A stretch of 64,000 bases of DNA from the NCBI GenBank assembly GCA_016779325.1, contig JADHNU010000001.1, positions 62,001 to 126,000 on the forward strand. The letters are read 5' to 3'. The notes beneath the pieces were generated by a model that searched no databases, had not been told where the DNA came from, and worked only from the letters and a program-made list of their open reading frames with translations. The stretch comes from Pseudomonadales bacterium. GTDB lineage: Bacteria; Pseudomonadota; Gammaproteobacteria; Pseudomonadales; Azotimanducaceae. The stretch's first letter is position 1. Every line of letters begins with the position of its first letter. This document shows, in pieces, positions 17,624-32,073 of the stretch. The translations under genes were made by a program, and so were the position numbers.

Positions 17624-18104
17624 GCGGGGCAAGAAGTGCCACAGCGTAGGCGGCAAGGCCTTCTTCCCGGCCCACCGCGCCCAGCCCTTCCGTGGTCGTC
17701 GCCTTGACATTCACGGCCTGCGGCGAAAGCGCAAGCAGCTCGGCAATGCGCACGCGCATCGCAGGCACGTAGGGCGCAACCCGGGGCCGCTGCGCAACAA
17801 GGGTCAGATCGACGTTCAGCGGCGCAAAGCCCGTGGCCTTCACCGCCGCGAGGGTCGCGGTCACCAAATTCGCGCTGTCCGCCCCCGCAAAGGCCGGGTC
17901 CGTATCGGGAAAGTGGTGCCCGATATCCCCCAGGGCGGCAGCCCCGAGGAGCGCGTCGCATAGCGCGTGCAGCAGTACGTCGCCATCGGAGTGGGCAACC
18001 AAGGCGCGCTCCGCAGGCACGGCTACGCCGCCAAGCTGCACCGTCCCCCCGGGAGGCAGCGCCTCGCCGAAGCGGTGCACGTCATAGCCGTGACCTATGC
18101 GCAT
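17616..18104 (-). CDS. ispF: 2-C-methyl-D-erythritol 2,4-cyclodiphosphate synthase
   Basis: A 162-residue IspF of normal size; converts CDP-ME 2-phosphate to the cyclodiphosphate in the MEP isoprenoid pathway. Zinc ligands D8 and H10 lie in GYDVH, the third in [24 protein letters not shown] is the family signature. It overlaps ispD by ten bases. With ispD and dxr in this window it feeds uppS and quinone synthesis. Confidence 0.97.
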   Translation of the reverse strand: MRIGHGYDVHRFGEALPPGGTVQLGGVAVPAERALVAHSDGDVLLHALCDALLGAAALGDIGHHFPDTDPAFAGADSANLVTATLAAVKATGFAPLNVDLTLVAQRPRVAPYVPAMRVRIAELLALSPQAVNVKATTTEGLGAVGREEGLAAYAVALLAPHG

Positions 18105-18807
18105 GGGGCGTACCGTCCTTGCTGTTGTAACCAGAATGCCGCCAGGGCGAGGTCCTCCGGATGGGTCACTTTTAAATTGCTGACTTCGCCAGGCACCAGC
18201 GCCGGGGACAGGCCCAGGGCCTCAAGGGCCGACGCCTCGTCCGTCACCGTCTCGGGTGCCTCCGCCAGGGCCAAGGCCAAGGCTTCCGATAACACGGCTA
18301 GGCTCGCGCCCTGAGGCGTTTGGGCACGCCAAAGGTTACGCCGGTCGAGAGTGCGGACCACGCGCCCTTCCGCCCCCCACTTCACCGTTTCGTCCAAGGG
18401 CTGAGCCAGCAAAACCCCTTCCTTTTGCGTCGCCAAGGCCGCCCAGACCGCGCTTAGGGCAGCGGGCGTTACGCAGGGGCGGGCGGCGTCATGGACCAAT
18501 ACGCCGTCCTCCGGCGCCGCCCGTTCCCCTAGCCAGCGAAGGCCTGCCTGTACCGACTCCGCCCGGCTCGCGCCCCCCTCCCGCAAAATCGTGAGGCCAG
18601 GCAACGCACCGTGAAATTCCTCGGCGAGATCGTCGATGTGGGGATCGTTCGGCGAGACCACGAGCACCGTGGCCGCGGCCGCCAGGGGCGCGAGGGCCGC
18701 CAGGGTCCAGCTGAGCAGCGGGCGCCCCGCCACCGTTTGATACTGCTTGGGGAGGTCCCCCCCCACCCGACGGCCCACACCGGCGGCTGGCACAATTAAC
18801 CAGCATT

Positions 18808-18811
<4 letters not shown>
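18095..18811 (-). CDS. ispD: 2-C-methyl-D-erythritol 4-phosphate cytidylyltransferase
   Basis: A 238-residue IspD joining CTP and MEP to CDP-ME. The nucleotide-binding start is [17 protein letters not shown] (8-24), and [11 protein letters not shown] is the second signature. GTG start at 18811 overlaps the ftsB stop (GTGA). The ftsB-ispD-ispF-truD order is standard for gammaproteobacteria. Confidence 0.97.
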
Positions 18812-21302
<2,491 letters not shown>

Positions 21303-21391
21303 CGCGCTACACCTCCTGTTCCATAAACCGCCTAGCCCGCTAGTTTAGCGCGGCGGCCTCTCCGGCAGGGAAACATTTCCCCCTTGGCCTC

Positions 21392-23088
<1,697 letters not shown>

Positions 23089-23116
23089 TTCACCCTAACA
23101 GCGCTGGGCTTTGGGT

Positions 23117-24442
23117 TCAACGCGTTTGAGGGCTCGGGTAGCGGTGGGGCCGCCACCGGAAGGTCCATCCCTGCGCCTCTAAGCCCTGCCCTTGCGCCGA
23201 AAAGGACGCCAGGGCGATGCCCGGCCAGCCAAGAAACTGCTCTCCCTGCCATAGCTGAGGCAGGTAGGGCCGCTCCCAGGGGGGAATGCGCGCCTCCTGT
23301 AGGAGCGCCTTGACCGTTTTCGTCCGCCGCCCCGGTGCCAAGCGTAGTCGCGTGGCGCCAGGCAGGGGACCCTGGCACAGCGTGTAGGACCCTGGCGGCA
23401 AATCCGCTGCCTCCGGCGCCGCCCTGCCCACTTCTAAGAGCCCTCCAGGCAACGGTAAAGAACCGACCCCCAGGGGTTGCCTTGCCCGCAAAGGAGGCGG
23501 CTCGGAGGGGACAAGCCACAGGGCCTGGGCCCAACGGCGAAGCGTCACCTCGCCCAGGGCCATGGCCGGCTGCGCGTCGTCTCGAGCCCCCAACTGGGCA
23601 CAAAAACTCAACAGGCGCGCCCGGCGAGGCACGGCAAGGCCCGCAGCGCGTAGCCACTGATACACCGCATCACCTTGCGCTTCGAGCCCGTCGGGCAAGG
23701 CGCTCAGGGGAAGGGGTGCGCCTGCCGTACCGAGGGGCGAGGACGGTGCAGCCTGAGCGCGCCGAAGGGCCGCGGCGCTGTGGGCGAGACGCGCGGGGAA
23801 GCCCGGCCAGCGGCTTTCGAGCAGGGGCCACACCACTTGCCTCAGGTAATTGCGATCGAAGCGCGTATCGTCATTGCTGGGATCGTCTACGGGAGTCAGG
23901 CCCAGCTGGGCCGCCACCGCCTCTAGGCGAGCCCTCGGCTGGCGAAGCCAAGGGCGAAGCAGCTGCCCCGCACCGAGGGGGCGCTCCGGCGCCATGGCGG
24001 CCAAACCCTCGGGACCCGCCCCCCGGAGCAAGCGGAGCAATACCGTTTCCGCCTGATCTTGCTCATGATGGGCGAGCAACAAACATCCCCCCGGCCCAAG
24101 CACGGTCTCGAACACCTCATAGCGCGCCGCCCGGGCCGCCGCCTCTAAGCCCTGGCCAGCCCGCTTGACCCGAACCCGGACCCCCTGGAAGGGCGCGCCC
24201 AGGGCCGCCGCAGTGGCGGAAACAAGCGCTTCGGCGCGGTCTGCCTGAGCATGCAGCCCATGATGGACATGAACGACCCCGGGGGGCGATCGCCCAGCCT
24301 CTGCGCAGCACTGCGCCGTGAGATGGAGCAAGGTCAGGGAATCGAGCCCCCCAGAGCACCCGACCCAAATCGGCCCCGAGCGGTGGGCCAGGGCCACCCC
24401 CAGGGCACTGAGGAGCGACTCGAGGGCGGTCTCAGAGGCCAC
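23117..24442 (-). CDS. tilS: tRNA(Ile)-lysidine synthase TilS
   Basis: A 441-residue TilS; modifies C34 of the CAU-anticodon tRNA-Ile to lysidine so that it reads AUA. The PP-loop SGGLDS is at 30-35 and the family block HHEQDQAETVLLRLLRGAG follows, then TilS middle and C-terminal domains. GTG start at 24442 overlaps the dnaE stop by eleven bases. accA, usually between dnaE and tilS, is missing. Confidence 0.96.
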   Translation of the reverse strand: MASETALESLLSALGVALAHRSGPIWVGCSGGLDSLTLLHLTAQCCAEAGRSPPGVVHVHHGLHAQADRAEALVSATAAALGAPFQGVRVRVKRAGQGLEAAARAARYEVFETVLGPGGCLLLAHHEQDQAETVLLRLLRGAGPEGLAAMAPERPLGAGQLLRPWLRQPRARLEAVAAQLGLTPVDDPSNDDTRFDRNYLRQVVWPLLESRWPGFPARLAHSAAALRRAQAAPSSPLGTAGAPLPLSALPDGLEAQGDAVYQWLRAAGLAVPRRARLLSFCAQLGARDDAQPAMALGEVTLRRWAQALWLVPSEPPPLRARQPLGVGSLPLPGGLLEVGRAAPEAADLPPGSYTLCQGPLPGATRLRLAPGRRTKTVKALLQEARIPPWERPYLPQLWQGEQFLGWPGIALASFSAQGQGLEAQGWTFRWRPHRYPSPQTR

Positions 24443-27400
24443 GTCGCTCGGGATAGCGCACCGCCACCCGATCCACCGGCAAGCGTTCCCGAAGCCGCTC
24501 GAGGAGATCGTCCGTGGGCTGCACGCGCCAGTCGTCAGACAAGCGAAGGCGCACCTCCGCGTCGCACCGCCGATAATGCACAGCCACGGGACAGCCTTCG
24601 CCCCGGTAGGGCGCCAAAACGTCCGCTAGAAGGGGTGCGAGGGGCGTCTCCGAAGCACTTCGAGAAAAGCATAGCTCCAGAGCAATGGCGAAACGCTGCC
24701 GCGCCTCCGTCATGGAGAAAATGGCCTGGCAACGACGCATGCGCAGCGCCCCAGAAAAATCGTCGAAGGACAATTCGCCCTCAAAAAGCAGCACCGCGTC
24801 CTTCACCAACTTTTCCCGGTGCGCATCTAAAACCTCGCCGGAAACGAGCACTTCGAGGCGGGCGCTGCGATCGTCAATGGTGGCGAAGAGGATGGCATCA
24901 CCGCGCTTGGTGCGCACCACGCGCAGATCGACCACCAAGCCGGCCACCAGCTGCGCGCCCCGATCGGCCTTGAGCGCCGCCAGGCGGGACGGAACCATGG
25001 CGCGAAGCTCTTCCTCGTAACCGTCAATGGGATGGCCCGTCAGATAAAGGCCGAGGGTTTCCTTCTCGCCCCGAAGCCGCTCCTGCTCGCTGAGGGGGCG
25101 CCCGAGGAGCAGACCGGGCTTCGCCGCCGGCGCCTCGAGCCCCCCGAAGAGATCGGCCATGCCGGCCGCATCATTCCGTAGCGCCTGCTCCGCAGCCTGC
25201 AGCGCTTCCTCTAGGTTCGCAAGCAAGGCGCCACGATGCGCAACCCCGTCGTCAGTGCAAGGTGCAAGGGAATCTAGGGCGCCCGCGCGGATGAGCGCCT
25301 CAAGCACCCGCTTCCCAAGGCGACGGGCATCGACCCGACGACACAAATCAAACAAATCTTCGAAGGGGCCCGCTTCCGCTCGGCTCCGCACAATGGCCTC
25401 AATGGGGCCTTCCCCCACGCCTTTGATCGCGCCTAAGCCGTAGACAATGCTGCCCTCGGCCGTGGCTTGAAACCGATAGGCGCCGTGATTGACGTCCGGT
25501 GGCAGGAGGGTAAGCCCCATCTGCCGGGCCTCCTCGATGAACACCACGATTTTGTCGGTGTTCTGCATATCGGAGGACATCACGGCCGCCATAAAGGGCG
25601 CGGGATAATGGGCCTTCAGCCAGGCCGTCTGGTAAGACACCAGGGCATAGGCCGCGGAGTGGGACTTGTTAAAGCCGTAGCCCGCAAATTTCTCCATCAA
25701 ATCGAAGATGGGGGACGCAATCCCTCCGTCGATTCCCTGGGCCGCGGCCCCAGTGAGGAAAATTTCGCGCTGCTTGGCCATCTCCTCGGGCTTCTTTTTC
25801 CCCATGGCGCGGCGCAACAGATCGGCGCCCCCCAAGGTATAGCCCGCCAACACCTGAGCGATTTGCATCACCTGCTCTTGATAGAGGATGACGCCGTAGG
25901 TATTGCGGAGAATGGGCTCAAGCGCCGGGTGCGGATAGGTAACCGTAGCCCGCCCATGTTTGCGATCGATGAAGTCATCAACCATGCCGGACTGTAAGGG
26001 GCCAGGCCGGAACAAGGCCACCAGGGCAACAATGTCCTCGAAGCTATCGGGTAGAAGGCGCTTAATCAGCTCCTTCATACCCCGCGATTCCAACTGGAAA
26101 ACCGCCGTGGTTTCGGCCCGCTTCAATAGGCCAAAAACGACGCTGTCGTCCAGGGGAATCGCATCGATGTCCAGGGGCAGTTCGGCCGCCTCCGCCCGCT
26201 GGGCATTAATGGCCTCAAGAGCCCAAGCAATAATGGTGAGCGTGCGAAGCCCCAGAAAGTCGAACTTCACAAGGCCTGCTCGTTCGACGTCGTCCTTATC
26301 AAACTGCGTCATGAGCGCGCCCTGCTCGTCGGTGACGAGCGGGACGAAGTCCGTTAGCTGACCGGGGGCAATCACAACCCCCCCTGCATGCTTGCCGATA
26401 TTCCGAACCAGCCCCTCCAGGGAGAAGGCCATCTCCATGATCTCGGCGACCTCTTCGTTCTCCTCGACAAAGGCCTTCAGCGTGGGTTCTTGCTCGAGGG
26501 CCTTCCCCAGGGTCATGCCCACTTCGAAGGGGATCATCTTCGAAAGCTTATCGGCGAGGCCATAGGGCTTGCCCTGCACCCGCGCCACGTCGCGCACCAC
26601 GGCCTTCGCAGCCATAGTGCCGTAGGTCACGATTTGGGAAACGGCACCCGCACCGTAAAGGTCTGCCACGTGACCGATAACCCGGTCTCGCCCCTCCATG
26701 CAGAAATCAACGTCGAAGTCGGGCATGGAGACCCGCTCGGGATTCAGAAACCGCTCAAAAAGCAGATCGTAGGCCAGGGGATCGAGGTTCGTAATGCCCA
26801 GCGCATAGGCCACTAAGGACCCCGCTCCAGAGCCCCGGCCCGGTCCCACGGGCACCCCATTGGCCTTTGCCCAGGCAATAAACTCCGCGACGATAAGGAA
26901 GTAGCCCGGGAAGTCCATCTGACAAATGATGTCGAGCTCTTCCTGGAGCCGCGCTTCGTAGGCGGTTCGCCCGGACGGCCCGTCCGATGCCAGGCCCTCC
27001 ATGCGGGCGAGCCGGGCTTCGAGACCTTCCCAGCTTGCCCGACGAAAGTAGCCCTCAAGGGTGTCCCCCTTGGGAATGGGGTACTCGGGCAGGTAGTAGG
27101 TATCCAGAGCCAGCGTGAGATTGCATCGCTGCGCAAGCACGACCGTATTGGCAAGGGCTTCGGGCAAATCCTCAAAGCGCGCCTGCATCTCCTCGGCGGT
27201 GCAAAAATACTGCGCCTCACTGTAGGGTCGAGGCCGTCGGGGATCGCCAAGCACCCGCCCTTCGTGAATGCATACGCGCGTTTCGTGGGCTTCGTAATCC
27301 TCCGGAGCGAGGAAGCGCACATCGTTCGTCGCGACCAGGGGCACCCCCATGCGCGCCGAAGCCATCACCGCTGCGGCCAGCCAGGGCTCCTCCCCCGCTC

Positions 27401-27911
27401 GACCGGTTCGCGTGATTTCAAAAAACACCCGATCCCCAAAGGCGCCTTGCCACGGGGCCAGGGCTAGGTCAAAGGCCTCGCTGCCTTCCTCATAGCTTCG
27501 GCCTAGGGGTGAGTGACGCCCCAGTAGCAACAGCAGCCCTCGGCTTTGTGCTTGGAGGGCCTCAGCGGACACCGCCACGGCGGAGGCGCGCTCCGGTGCA
27601 AGGTAGGCGTCGGAAATCAGACGCGTCAGGTTGCCGTAGCCCTCCCGGTTTTCCACAAAAACCGTCACCAGCGACAGCTCGCCTTGGGCATCCCGAAGCG
27701 CTAGATCACAACCGATCAAGGGCTTAAGGCCCGCGGAGCGGGCCGCGTTGTAAAACTTCAGCAAAGCGAAGAGGTTGTTGTGGTCCGTTAGCCCTACGGC
27801 GGGCATGCCCAGCGCTTCGCAGCGGGCCACCAGAGGCTTCACCCGCACCAGACCATCAATGAGGCTGTACTCAGAGTGGACTCGAAGATGGATGAAAGGA
27901 GGCGAGGTCAC
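24432..27911 (-). CDS. dnaE: DNA polymerase III alpha subunit
   Basis: A 1159-residue replicative polymerase subunit. PHP domain at the N terminus ([27 protein letters not shown]), polymerase palm with the catalytic aspartates in PDFDVDF (near residue 398), [23 protein letters not shown], then helix-hairpin-helix and OB domains (about 940-1060). The GTG start at 27911 overlaps the rnhB stop (GTGA). Normal length for the gammaproteobacterial type. Confidence 0.98.
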   Translation of the reverse strand: MTSPPFIHLRVHSEYSLIDGLVRVKPLVARCEALGMPAVGLTDHNNLFALLKFYNAARSAGLKPLIGCDLALRDAQGELSLVTVFVENREGYGNLTRLISDAYLAPERASAVAVSAEALQAQSRGLLLLLGRHSPLGRSYEEGSEAFDLALAPWQGAFGDRVFFEITRTGRAGEEPWLAAAVMASARMGVPLVATNDVRFLAPEDYEAHETRVCIHEGRVLGDPRRPRPYSEAQYFCTAEEMQARFEDLPEALANTVVLAQRCNLTLALDTYYLPEYPIPKGDTLEGYFRRASWEGLEARLARMEGLASDGPSGRTAYEARLQEELDIICQMDFPGYFLIVAEFIAWAKANGVPVGPGRGSGAGSLVAYALGITNLDPLAYDLLFERFLNPERVSMPDFDVDFCMEGRDRVIGHVADLYGAGAVSQIVTYGTMAAKAVVRDVARVQGKPYGLADKLSKMIPFEVGMTLGKALEQEPTLKAFVEENEEVAEIMEMAFSLEGLVRNIGKHAGGVVIAPGQLTDFVPLVTDEQGALMTQFDKDDVERAGLVKFDFLGLRTLTIIAWALEAINAQRAEAAELPLDIDAIPLDDSVVFGLLKRAETTAVFQLESRGMKELIKRLLPDSFEDIVALVALFRPGPLQSGMVDDFIDRKHGRATVTYPHPALEPILRNTYGVILYQEQVMQIAQVLAGYTLGGADLLRRAMGKKKPEEMAKQREIFLTGAAAQGIDGGIASPIFDLMEKFAGYGFNKSHSAAYALVSYQTAWLKAHYPAPFMAAVMSSDMQNTDKIVVFIEEARQMGLTLLPPDVNHGAYRFQATAEGSIVYGLGAIKGVGEGPIEAIVRSRAEAGPFEDLFDLCRRVDARRLGKRVLEALIRAGALDSLAPCTDDGVAHRGALLANLEEALQAAEQALRNDAAGMADLFGGLEAPAAKPGLLLGRPLSEQERLRGEKETLGLYLTGHPIDGYEEELRAMVPSRLAALKADRGAQLVAGLVVDLRVVRTKRGDAILFATIDDRSARLEVLVSGEVLDAHREKLVKDAVLLFEGELSFDDFSGALRMRRCQAIFSMTEARQRFAIALELCFSRSASETPLAPLLADVLAPYRGEGCPVAVHYRRCDAEVRLRLSDDWRVQPTDDLLERLRERLPVDRVAVRYPERRGL

Positions 27912-28570
27912 GACGAACGGGGCTCCTTTTCCTGGGGGGAAGCCAGCAAAAACCGGCGCACGGGGGCGAAACTCCGGCGATGCGCCGGGGTCGGGCCCAG
28001 GGCCGCGAGGGCCGCTAAATGCTCCGGTACAGGATAGCCGGAATGGCGCTCAAAACCATAACCGGGATAGCGTTCCCCGAGGCGTCGAAGGGTCTCGTCC
28101 CGGGCCTCCTTTGCCAAGATCGACGCCGCTGCGATAGACGCCAAGCGGCCATCACCCTTGGGCACGGTGATCAGCGGACAGGGCGCCTCGCGCGGCGCCT
28201 GGGTCCCATCGACCAGGGCCAGGCCTGGCGCCAGGGTGAGACTTCGCAGGGCCCGAGCCATGGCCAGCAGGCTGGCCTGGAGAATATTCAGCTCATCAAT
28301 TTCCCAGGCCTCAGCGCTGCCAAGGGCCCAGGCCAGGGCGCAGCTGCGGACTTCCTCCGCAAGCACCGCACGACGCGCTGGAGAGAGGGTTTTTGAATCC
28401 CTGACGGCCGGCGGCGCCTGGCGAGGATCGAAGATGACCGCCGCCGCAACAACCGGGCCAGCCAAAGGTCCCCGGCCGACCTCATCAACGCCGGCAACGG
28501 GGATTGATGGCGGCGGACCGAACTCCGGAAGCCAGTGCGGTAAGGGGGGACGCGGGCGCCGCGGGGGCAC
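27908..28570 (-). CDS. rnhB: Ribonuclease HII
   Basis: An RNase HII of about 220 residues, removing ribonucleotides from DNA and RNA primers. [21 protein letters not shown] carries the first acidic pair, LVDGTQAP and [14 protein letters not shown] the later ones. The start is unclear: GTG at 28570, directly after the fabZ stop, gives the usual length, while ATG at 28612 lies inside fabZ and adds 14 residues. The fabZ-rnhB junction is where lpxA and lpxB are found in relatives. Confidence 0.94.
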   Translation of the reverse strand: MPPRRPRPPLPHWLPEFGPPPSIPVAGVDEVGRGPLAGPVVAAAVIFDPRQAPPAVRDSKTLSPARRAVLAEEVRSCALAWALGSAEAWEIDELNILQASLLAMARALRSLTLAPGLALVDGTQAPREAPCPLITVPKGDGRLASIAAASILAKEARDETLRRLGERYPGYGFERHSGYPVPEHLAALAALGPTPAHRRSFAPVRRFLLASPQEKEPRSS

Positions 28571-28571
28571 C

Positions 28572-29021
28572 CTAGGTGAGCGCTCGCTGTGCGCACATGA
28601 GCTCAGTTTCACAGACCACTTGGTCGTCGACCAAGGCTCGACAGGCGAACTTCATGAGGCGTCGCTTATCAACAAGGAATCGCGCTTCGAGAATCAGCTG
28701 ATCCCCCGGGGTCACGGGGCGCTTAAAACGGCACTTATCCGTGCCCGCCAAATACACCACGGCATCCGCCTCGGGATGCTGGCTATGGGTAAGAAAGGCC
28801 AAGATGCCTGCGGCTTGCGCGAGGGCCTCGACCATCAGCACCCCAGGCATGACCGGATGGCCAGGAAAATGGCCTTGGAAGAACGGCTCGTTGATGGTGA
28901 CGTTTTTCAGCGCCCGAATCGATTCCCCAAGGCTGACATCGAGCACCCGATCGACGAGCAGAAAGGGGTAGCGATGGGGAAGGCGTTCAAGAATGGTTTC
29001 GATGGAAAGGGGTAAATCCAT
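28572..29021 (-). CDS. fabZ: 3-hydroxyacyl-ACP dehydratase FabZ
   Basis: A 149-residue hot-dog dehydratase of type II fatty acid synthesis. Catalytic H51 lies in [13 protein letters not shown] and E65 in [23 protein letters not shown] near the start is characteristic. It sits directly between skp and rnhB; in most gammaproteobacteria it is flanked by lpxD and lpxA, with which it competes for hydroxyacyl-ACP. That flanking pair is absent here. Confidence 0.97.
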   Translation of the reverse strand: MDLPLSIETILERLPHRYPFLLVDRVLDVSLGESIRALKNVTINEPFFQGHFPGHPVMPGVLMVEALAQAAGILAFLTHSQHPEADAVVYLAGTDKCRFKRPVTPGDQLILEARFLVDKRRLMKFACRALVDDQVVCETELMCAQRALT

Positions 29022-29084
29022 TGCGAGAGTCCTCTTATTCCCGGTGGCGCCGAAGTCGCCGGCGCCACCCTTCGCGCCCTCGCC

Positions 29085-29591
29085 TTAGCTTTGCTTGTCG
29101 AGTACTTCCGTGACCTTGCGGGTAATGTCGTGCTTCGGGTTGACGTAGATAACCGTGTTCCGCGGCAGCACCAGATCGTAGGCCTCGAGCTTCACGAGGT
29201 CATCAAGCGCCGCTTGCACGCCGGGCCCCATCTTTTGGAATAGCTCGTTACGGCGACGATTCACGGCCTTCTGGTAGCTTTCCGTACGGTATTGAAGGTC
29301 CGAGGTAAGGCGCTCGTAATCTTCGGAGAGGCGCGTGCGCTCTTCCTCGCCCATCACTTCGCCATCGCGTTGAACCTTTTCCTCGATTTCCGCGCGCTGA
29401 GCCGTCAGCTCTCGAATACGCTCAAGGTCCGCCTCGAGGGATTCCTGGACCTTTTCAAGGAAGGCCTGGGCTTCCTGCGTCTGGCCGATGGCCGCCTGCA
29501 CATCGACTACGGCAATCTTCAGCTCGGCCCCAGCTAGGGGGGCGAGACCCAAGGCTCCAAGGCCCAAGACAAACGCCAGCACTCGCTTCAC
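29085..29591 (-). CDS. skp: Periplasmic chaperone Skp (OmpH)
   Basis: A 168-residue OmpH-family protein with signal peptide (1-22, ends LAGA), a beta strand (LKIAVVDVQAAI), and a long charged coiled coil (about 45-135) that forms the tentacles of the Skp trimer. It holds unfolded outer-membrane proteins for BamA, encoded just upstream. GTG start. A 97-base gap to bamA shows no clear terminator. Confidence 0.93.
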   Translation of the reverse strand: MKRVLAFVLGLGALGLAPLAGAELKIAVVDVQAAIGQTQEAQAFLEKVQESLEADLERIRELTAQRAEIEEKVQRDGEVMGEEERTRLSEDYERLTSDLQYRTESYQKAVNRRRNELFQKMGPGVQAALDDLVKLEAYDLVLPRNTVIYVNPKHDITRKVTEVLDKQS

Positions 29592-29688
29592 AGTCTTCTC
29601 TCCCGCTTAGATAGCTATAAGGACCCATACGTGCCGCTTCCGGCGAGGCGGCAGTGTACCGCGACCCTTCGAGCAACACACCCACCGA

Positions 29689-32073
29689 TCAAAAAGTTCG
29701 TCCCAACTCAAACTGGAAAAACTGCGTCTGGTCGTCCGCGTCTTCGTTAAACACCTGGGCAACGCCGAAGGAGAGGGGCCCGAAGCCGCTTAGCCAGGTC
29801 ACCCCTAGGCCCAGGGAATAGCGCATATTGTCCAAGGAGGGCCCGTAGCACCGAGTGCTGGTCCGAGGGCACTGAGTATTGAATACGTTACCGAAGTCAA
29901 AAAAGGCGACAGGCCGAAACTGTCGGTCGTCTTCAACAAAGGGGACCGGTAGGATGACCTCAAGGCCACCGGTGATGAGCACGTTCCCGCCAAAGGGCTG
30001 GGGACGACGCCCCTGAAAGGGCGAATCGGGGGGCTCGGTGGCCCGGGGGCCAAGGGAGTTGAGCTCGAAACCCCGCACGGAACCAAAACCGCCTGCAAAG
30101 AAATGCTCATAAAACGGTAGGGTGGAGTTCCCTCCGAAGGCATCCCCATAGCCAAGCTTCGTGTGCGCCCGCAACGTAAATAGCGGCCCCAGGGGAATGA
30201 AGCGCTGGCCTTCGTAGCGCACCTTGAAGAAGAGGAGGTCGCTGCCAGGTAGGGCCACCTCTGCGGAGAAGTTCTGCGATGACCCGCGCGTCGGGAAAAG
30301 ACCCCGGTTTAGCTGAGAATTAATCCAAGTCAGATTCGCCGTAAAGTTGAGAAACTGACTGCCTTGGTCCGCAATGAAGCTCGAGATTTCCTGCGCGGGG
30401 AAGAGGCCGGCGGTGATGTCCGTATAATCGACGTTGACGCCGAAATTCAGGCGCTCCACTTCGCTAATGGGATAGCCAAAGTTCACCCCGGCGCCGTAGG
30501 CGTTAGTGAGAAACCGGGCAATGTTTTGCTGCCCAAAGTTCGTTTCCCGATAGAACAGATTAAAGCCCCGGCTGATGCCGTCTACGGTGAAATAGGGGTC
30601 AAAGAAATTGAAATTCACCGACTGCTGGAACTGGGACCAGTTAATGCCCACGCTGGTGGAGTTCCCGGTGCCAAAGACGTTATTTTCCTGATACTGGGCC
30701 CCGAGAATGAGCCCCGCCTGCTGAGCGTAGCCGAGGGTGCCCGAGATGCTTCCGGAGGGCTGCTCCTCGACGCTGAACTCTACGTCGATTTGGTTCTCCG
30801 TTCCGGGCACGGCTGGGGTTTCGACGTTCACGTTTTTAAAGTAGCCAAGGCGCTCGAGACGCACCTTAGACAGATCAATCTGCGAGGTCGATGCCCAGCC
30901 CCCTTCTTGCTGGCGCATTTCTCGGCGCAGCACGTTGTCCCGAGTGAGGGTGTTGCCGCGGAAGTTCACGCTGCGCACGTAGGCGCGCTGCCCCGCATCG
31001 ACAAAAAAGCGCAGCCGTACCGTACCCGCCTCTTCATCGACCTCAGGTACGCCATTGGCTTCCGCGAAGGTATAGCCCGCGTTACCCAGGGCGCTCGTAA
31101 GCCGTTCCTCCGAGGCGGTCACCAGCGCTTGAGAGAAGGTTTGCCCTTCAAACACCAGCAGCAGCGACTCGAGGGCGTCCGCGGGGACGTCATTGAGCTC
31201 GCCGGCGAGCTCGACATCGTCGATGGAGTACTTATCCCCCTCATCGACGTTGATCGTGATGTAGACCTCACTCTTGTCGGGGTTGACCGTCACCTGGGTG
31301 GAGTCGATACGGAAATTCACATACCCCGTATCTTTATAGTAGGCCTCGAGGCGCTCGAGATCGCCGGAAAGCTTTTCCCGGGAGTAGCGGTCATCGTTCT
31401 TATAGAACGAGAGCAAGTTCGGGAGCTTCATCTCAAAGGACTCGAACAGCTCTCGGTCCGTGTAAACCGTATTGCCCACAATGTTCAGGTGGCGCACCTT
31501 GGCAACGGACCCTTCCTCAATGGTGATTTTGACGGCGACGCGGTTCCGGGGTAGATCCTCAACTTCCGCCTCAATGGTGGCGCCATAGCGCCCCTGGGAT
31601 ACGTACTGGCGGGTGAGCTCGAGCTCAACCCGCTCGAGCGTCGCCCGTTGGAAGATTTCCCCTTCCGCCAAGCCGGAACCCGCCAAGCCTTCTAGGAGCG
31701 CATCGCTTTCAATGGACTCGTTGCCCTCCAGGGTGATGGAGTCGATGGCCGGCCGCTCAAGGAGCGTCAGCACCAACACATTGCCGTCGCGCCCCACGCC
31801 AATGTCGCTGAAGTAGCCCGAAGAGAAAAGGGAACGGAGCGTTTCCCGAGCAAGATACTCGTCATAGCGATCCCCCACATTCACCGGCAGAAGCCCAAAA
31901 ACCGTACCCGGCGAAACCCGCTGGAGCCCCTGAACCCGGATGTCCCCAATGGTGAATTGCGCAGCCGACGGCGCAGCCTCTTCGGCCAAGGAGAAGCCGC
32001 CGCCAAAGGCCAGGGAAAGGCACAGCGCAAGGCGCCACAAGGCAGATCGGGGAGATTTCACTAGGCGTCTCAA
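29689..32073 (-). CDS. bamA: Outer membrane protein assembly factor BamA
   Basis: A 794-residue BamA with signal peptide, five POTRA domains (about 35-435) and a C-terminal 16-strand barrel ending in the aromatic FELGRTF. The conserved VRGF of the barrel is present (FGSVRGFELNSLGP). It inserts beta-barrel proteins into the outer membrane. The TTG at 32073 overlaps the rseP stop; GTG at 32061 is an equally possible start. Order rseP-bamA-skp is standard. Confidence 0.97.
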   Translation of the reverse strand: MRRLVKSPRSALWRLALCLSLAFGGGFSLAEEAAPSAAQFTIGDIRVQGLQRVSPGTVFGLLPVNVGDRYDEYLARETLRSLFSSGYFSDIGVGRDGNVLVLTLLERPAIDSITLEGNESIESDALLEGLAGSGLAEGEIFQRATLERVELELTRQYVSQGRYGATIEAEVEDLPRNRVAVKITIEEGSVAKVRHLNIVGNTVYTDRELFESFEMKLPNLLSFYKNDDRYSREKLSGDLERLEAYYKDTGYVNFRIDSTQVTVNPDKSEVYITINVDEGDKYSIDDVELAGELNDVPADALESLLLVFEGQTFSQALVTASEERLTSALGNAGYTFAEANGVPEVDEEAGTVRLRFFVDAGQRAYVRSVNFRGNTLTRDNVLRREMRQQEGGWASTSQIDLSKVRLERLGYFKNVNVETPAVPGTENQIDVEFSVEEQPSGSISGTLGYAQQAGLILGAQYQENNVFGTGNSTSVGINWSQFQQSVNFNFFDPYFTVDGISRGFNLFYRETNFGQQNIARFLTNAYGAGVNFGYPISEVERLNFGVNVDYTDITAGLFPAQEISSFIADQGSQFLNFTANLTWINSQLNRGLFPTRGSSQNFSAEVALPGSDLLFFKVRYEGQRFIPLGPLFTLRAHTKLGYGDAFGGNSTLPFYEHFFAGGFGSVRGFELNSLGPRATEPPDSPFQGRRPQPFGGNVLITGGLEVILPVPFVEDDRQFRPVAFFDFGNVFNTQCPRTSTRCYGPSLDNMRYSLGLGVTWLSGFGPLSFGVAQVFNEDADDQTQFFQFELGRTF

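Noticed and set aside
21368-21381. GGGAAA-CA-TTTCCC inverted repeat between pyrG and kdsA
   Set aside because: Two-base loop and no T-run make it a poor terminator; recorded but not called.
30364-31554. A 396-codon plus-strand frame opposite bamA
   Set aside because: Shadow of bamA, which covers the region with intact POTRA domains.
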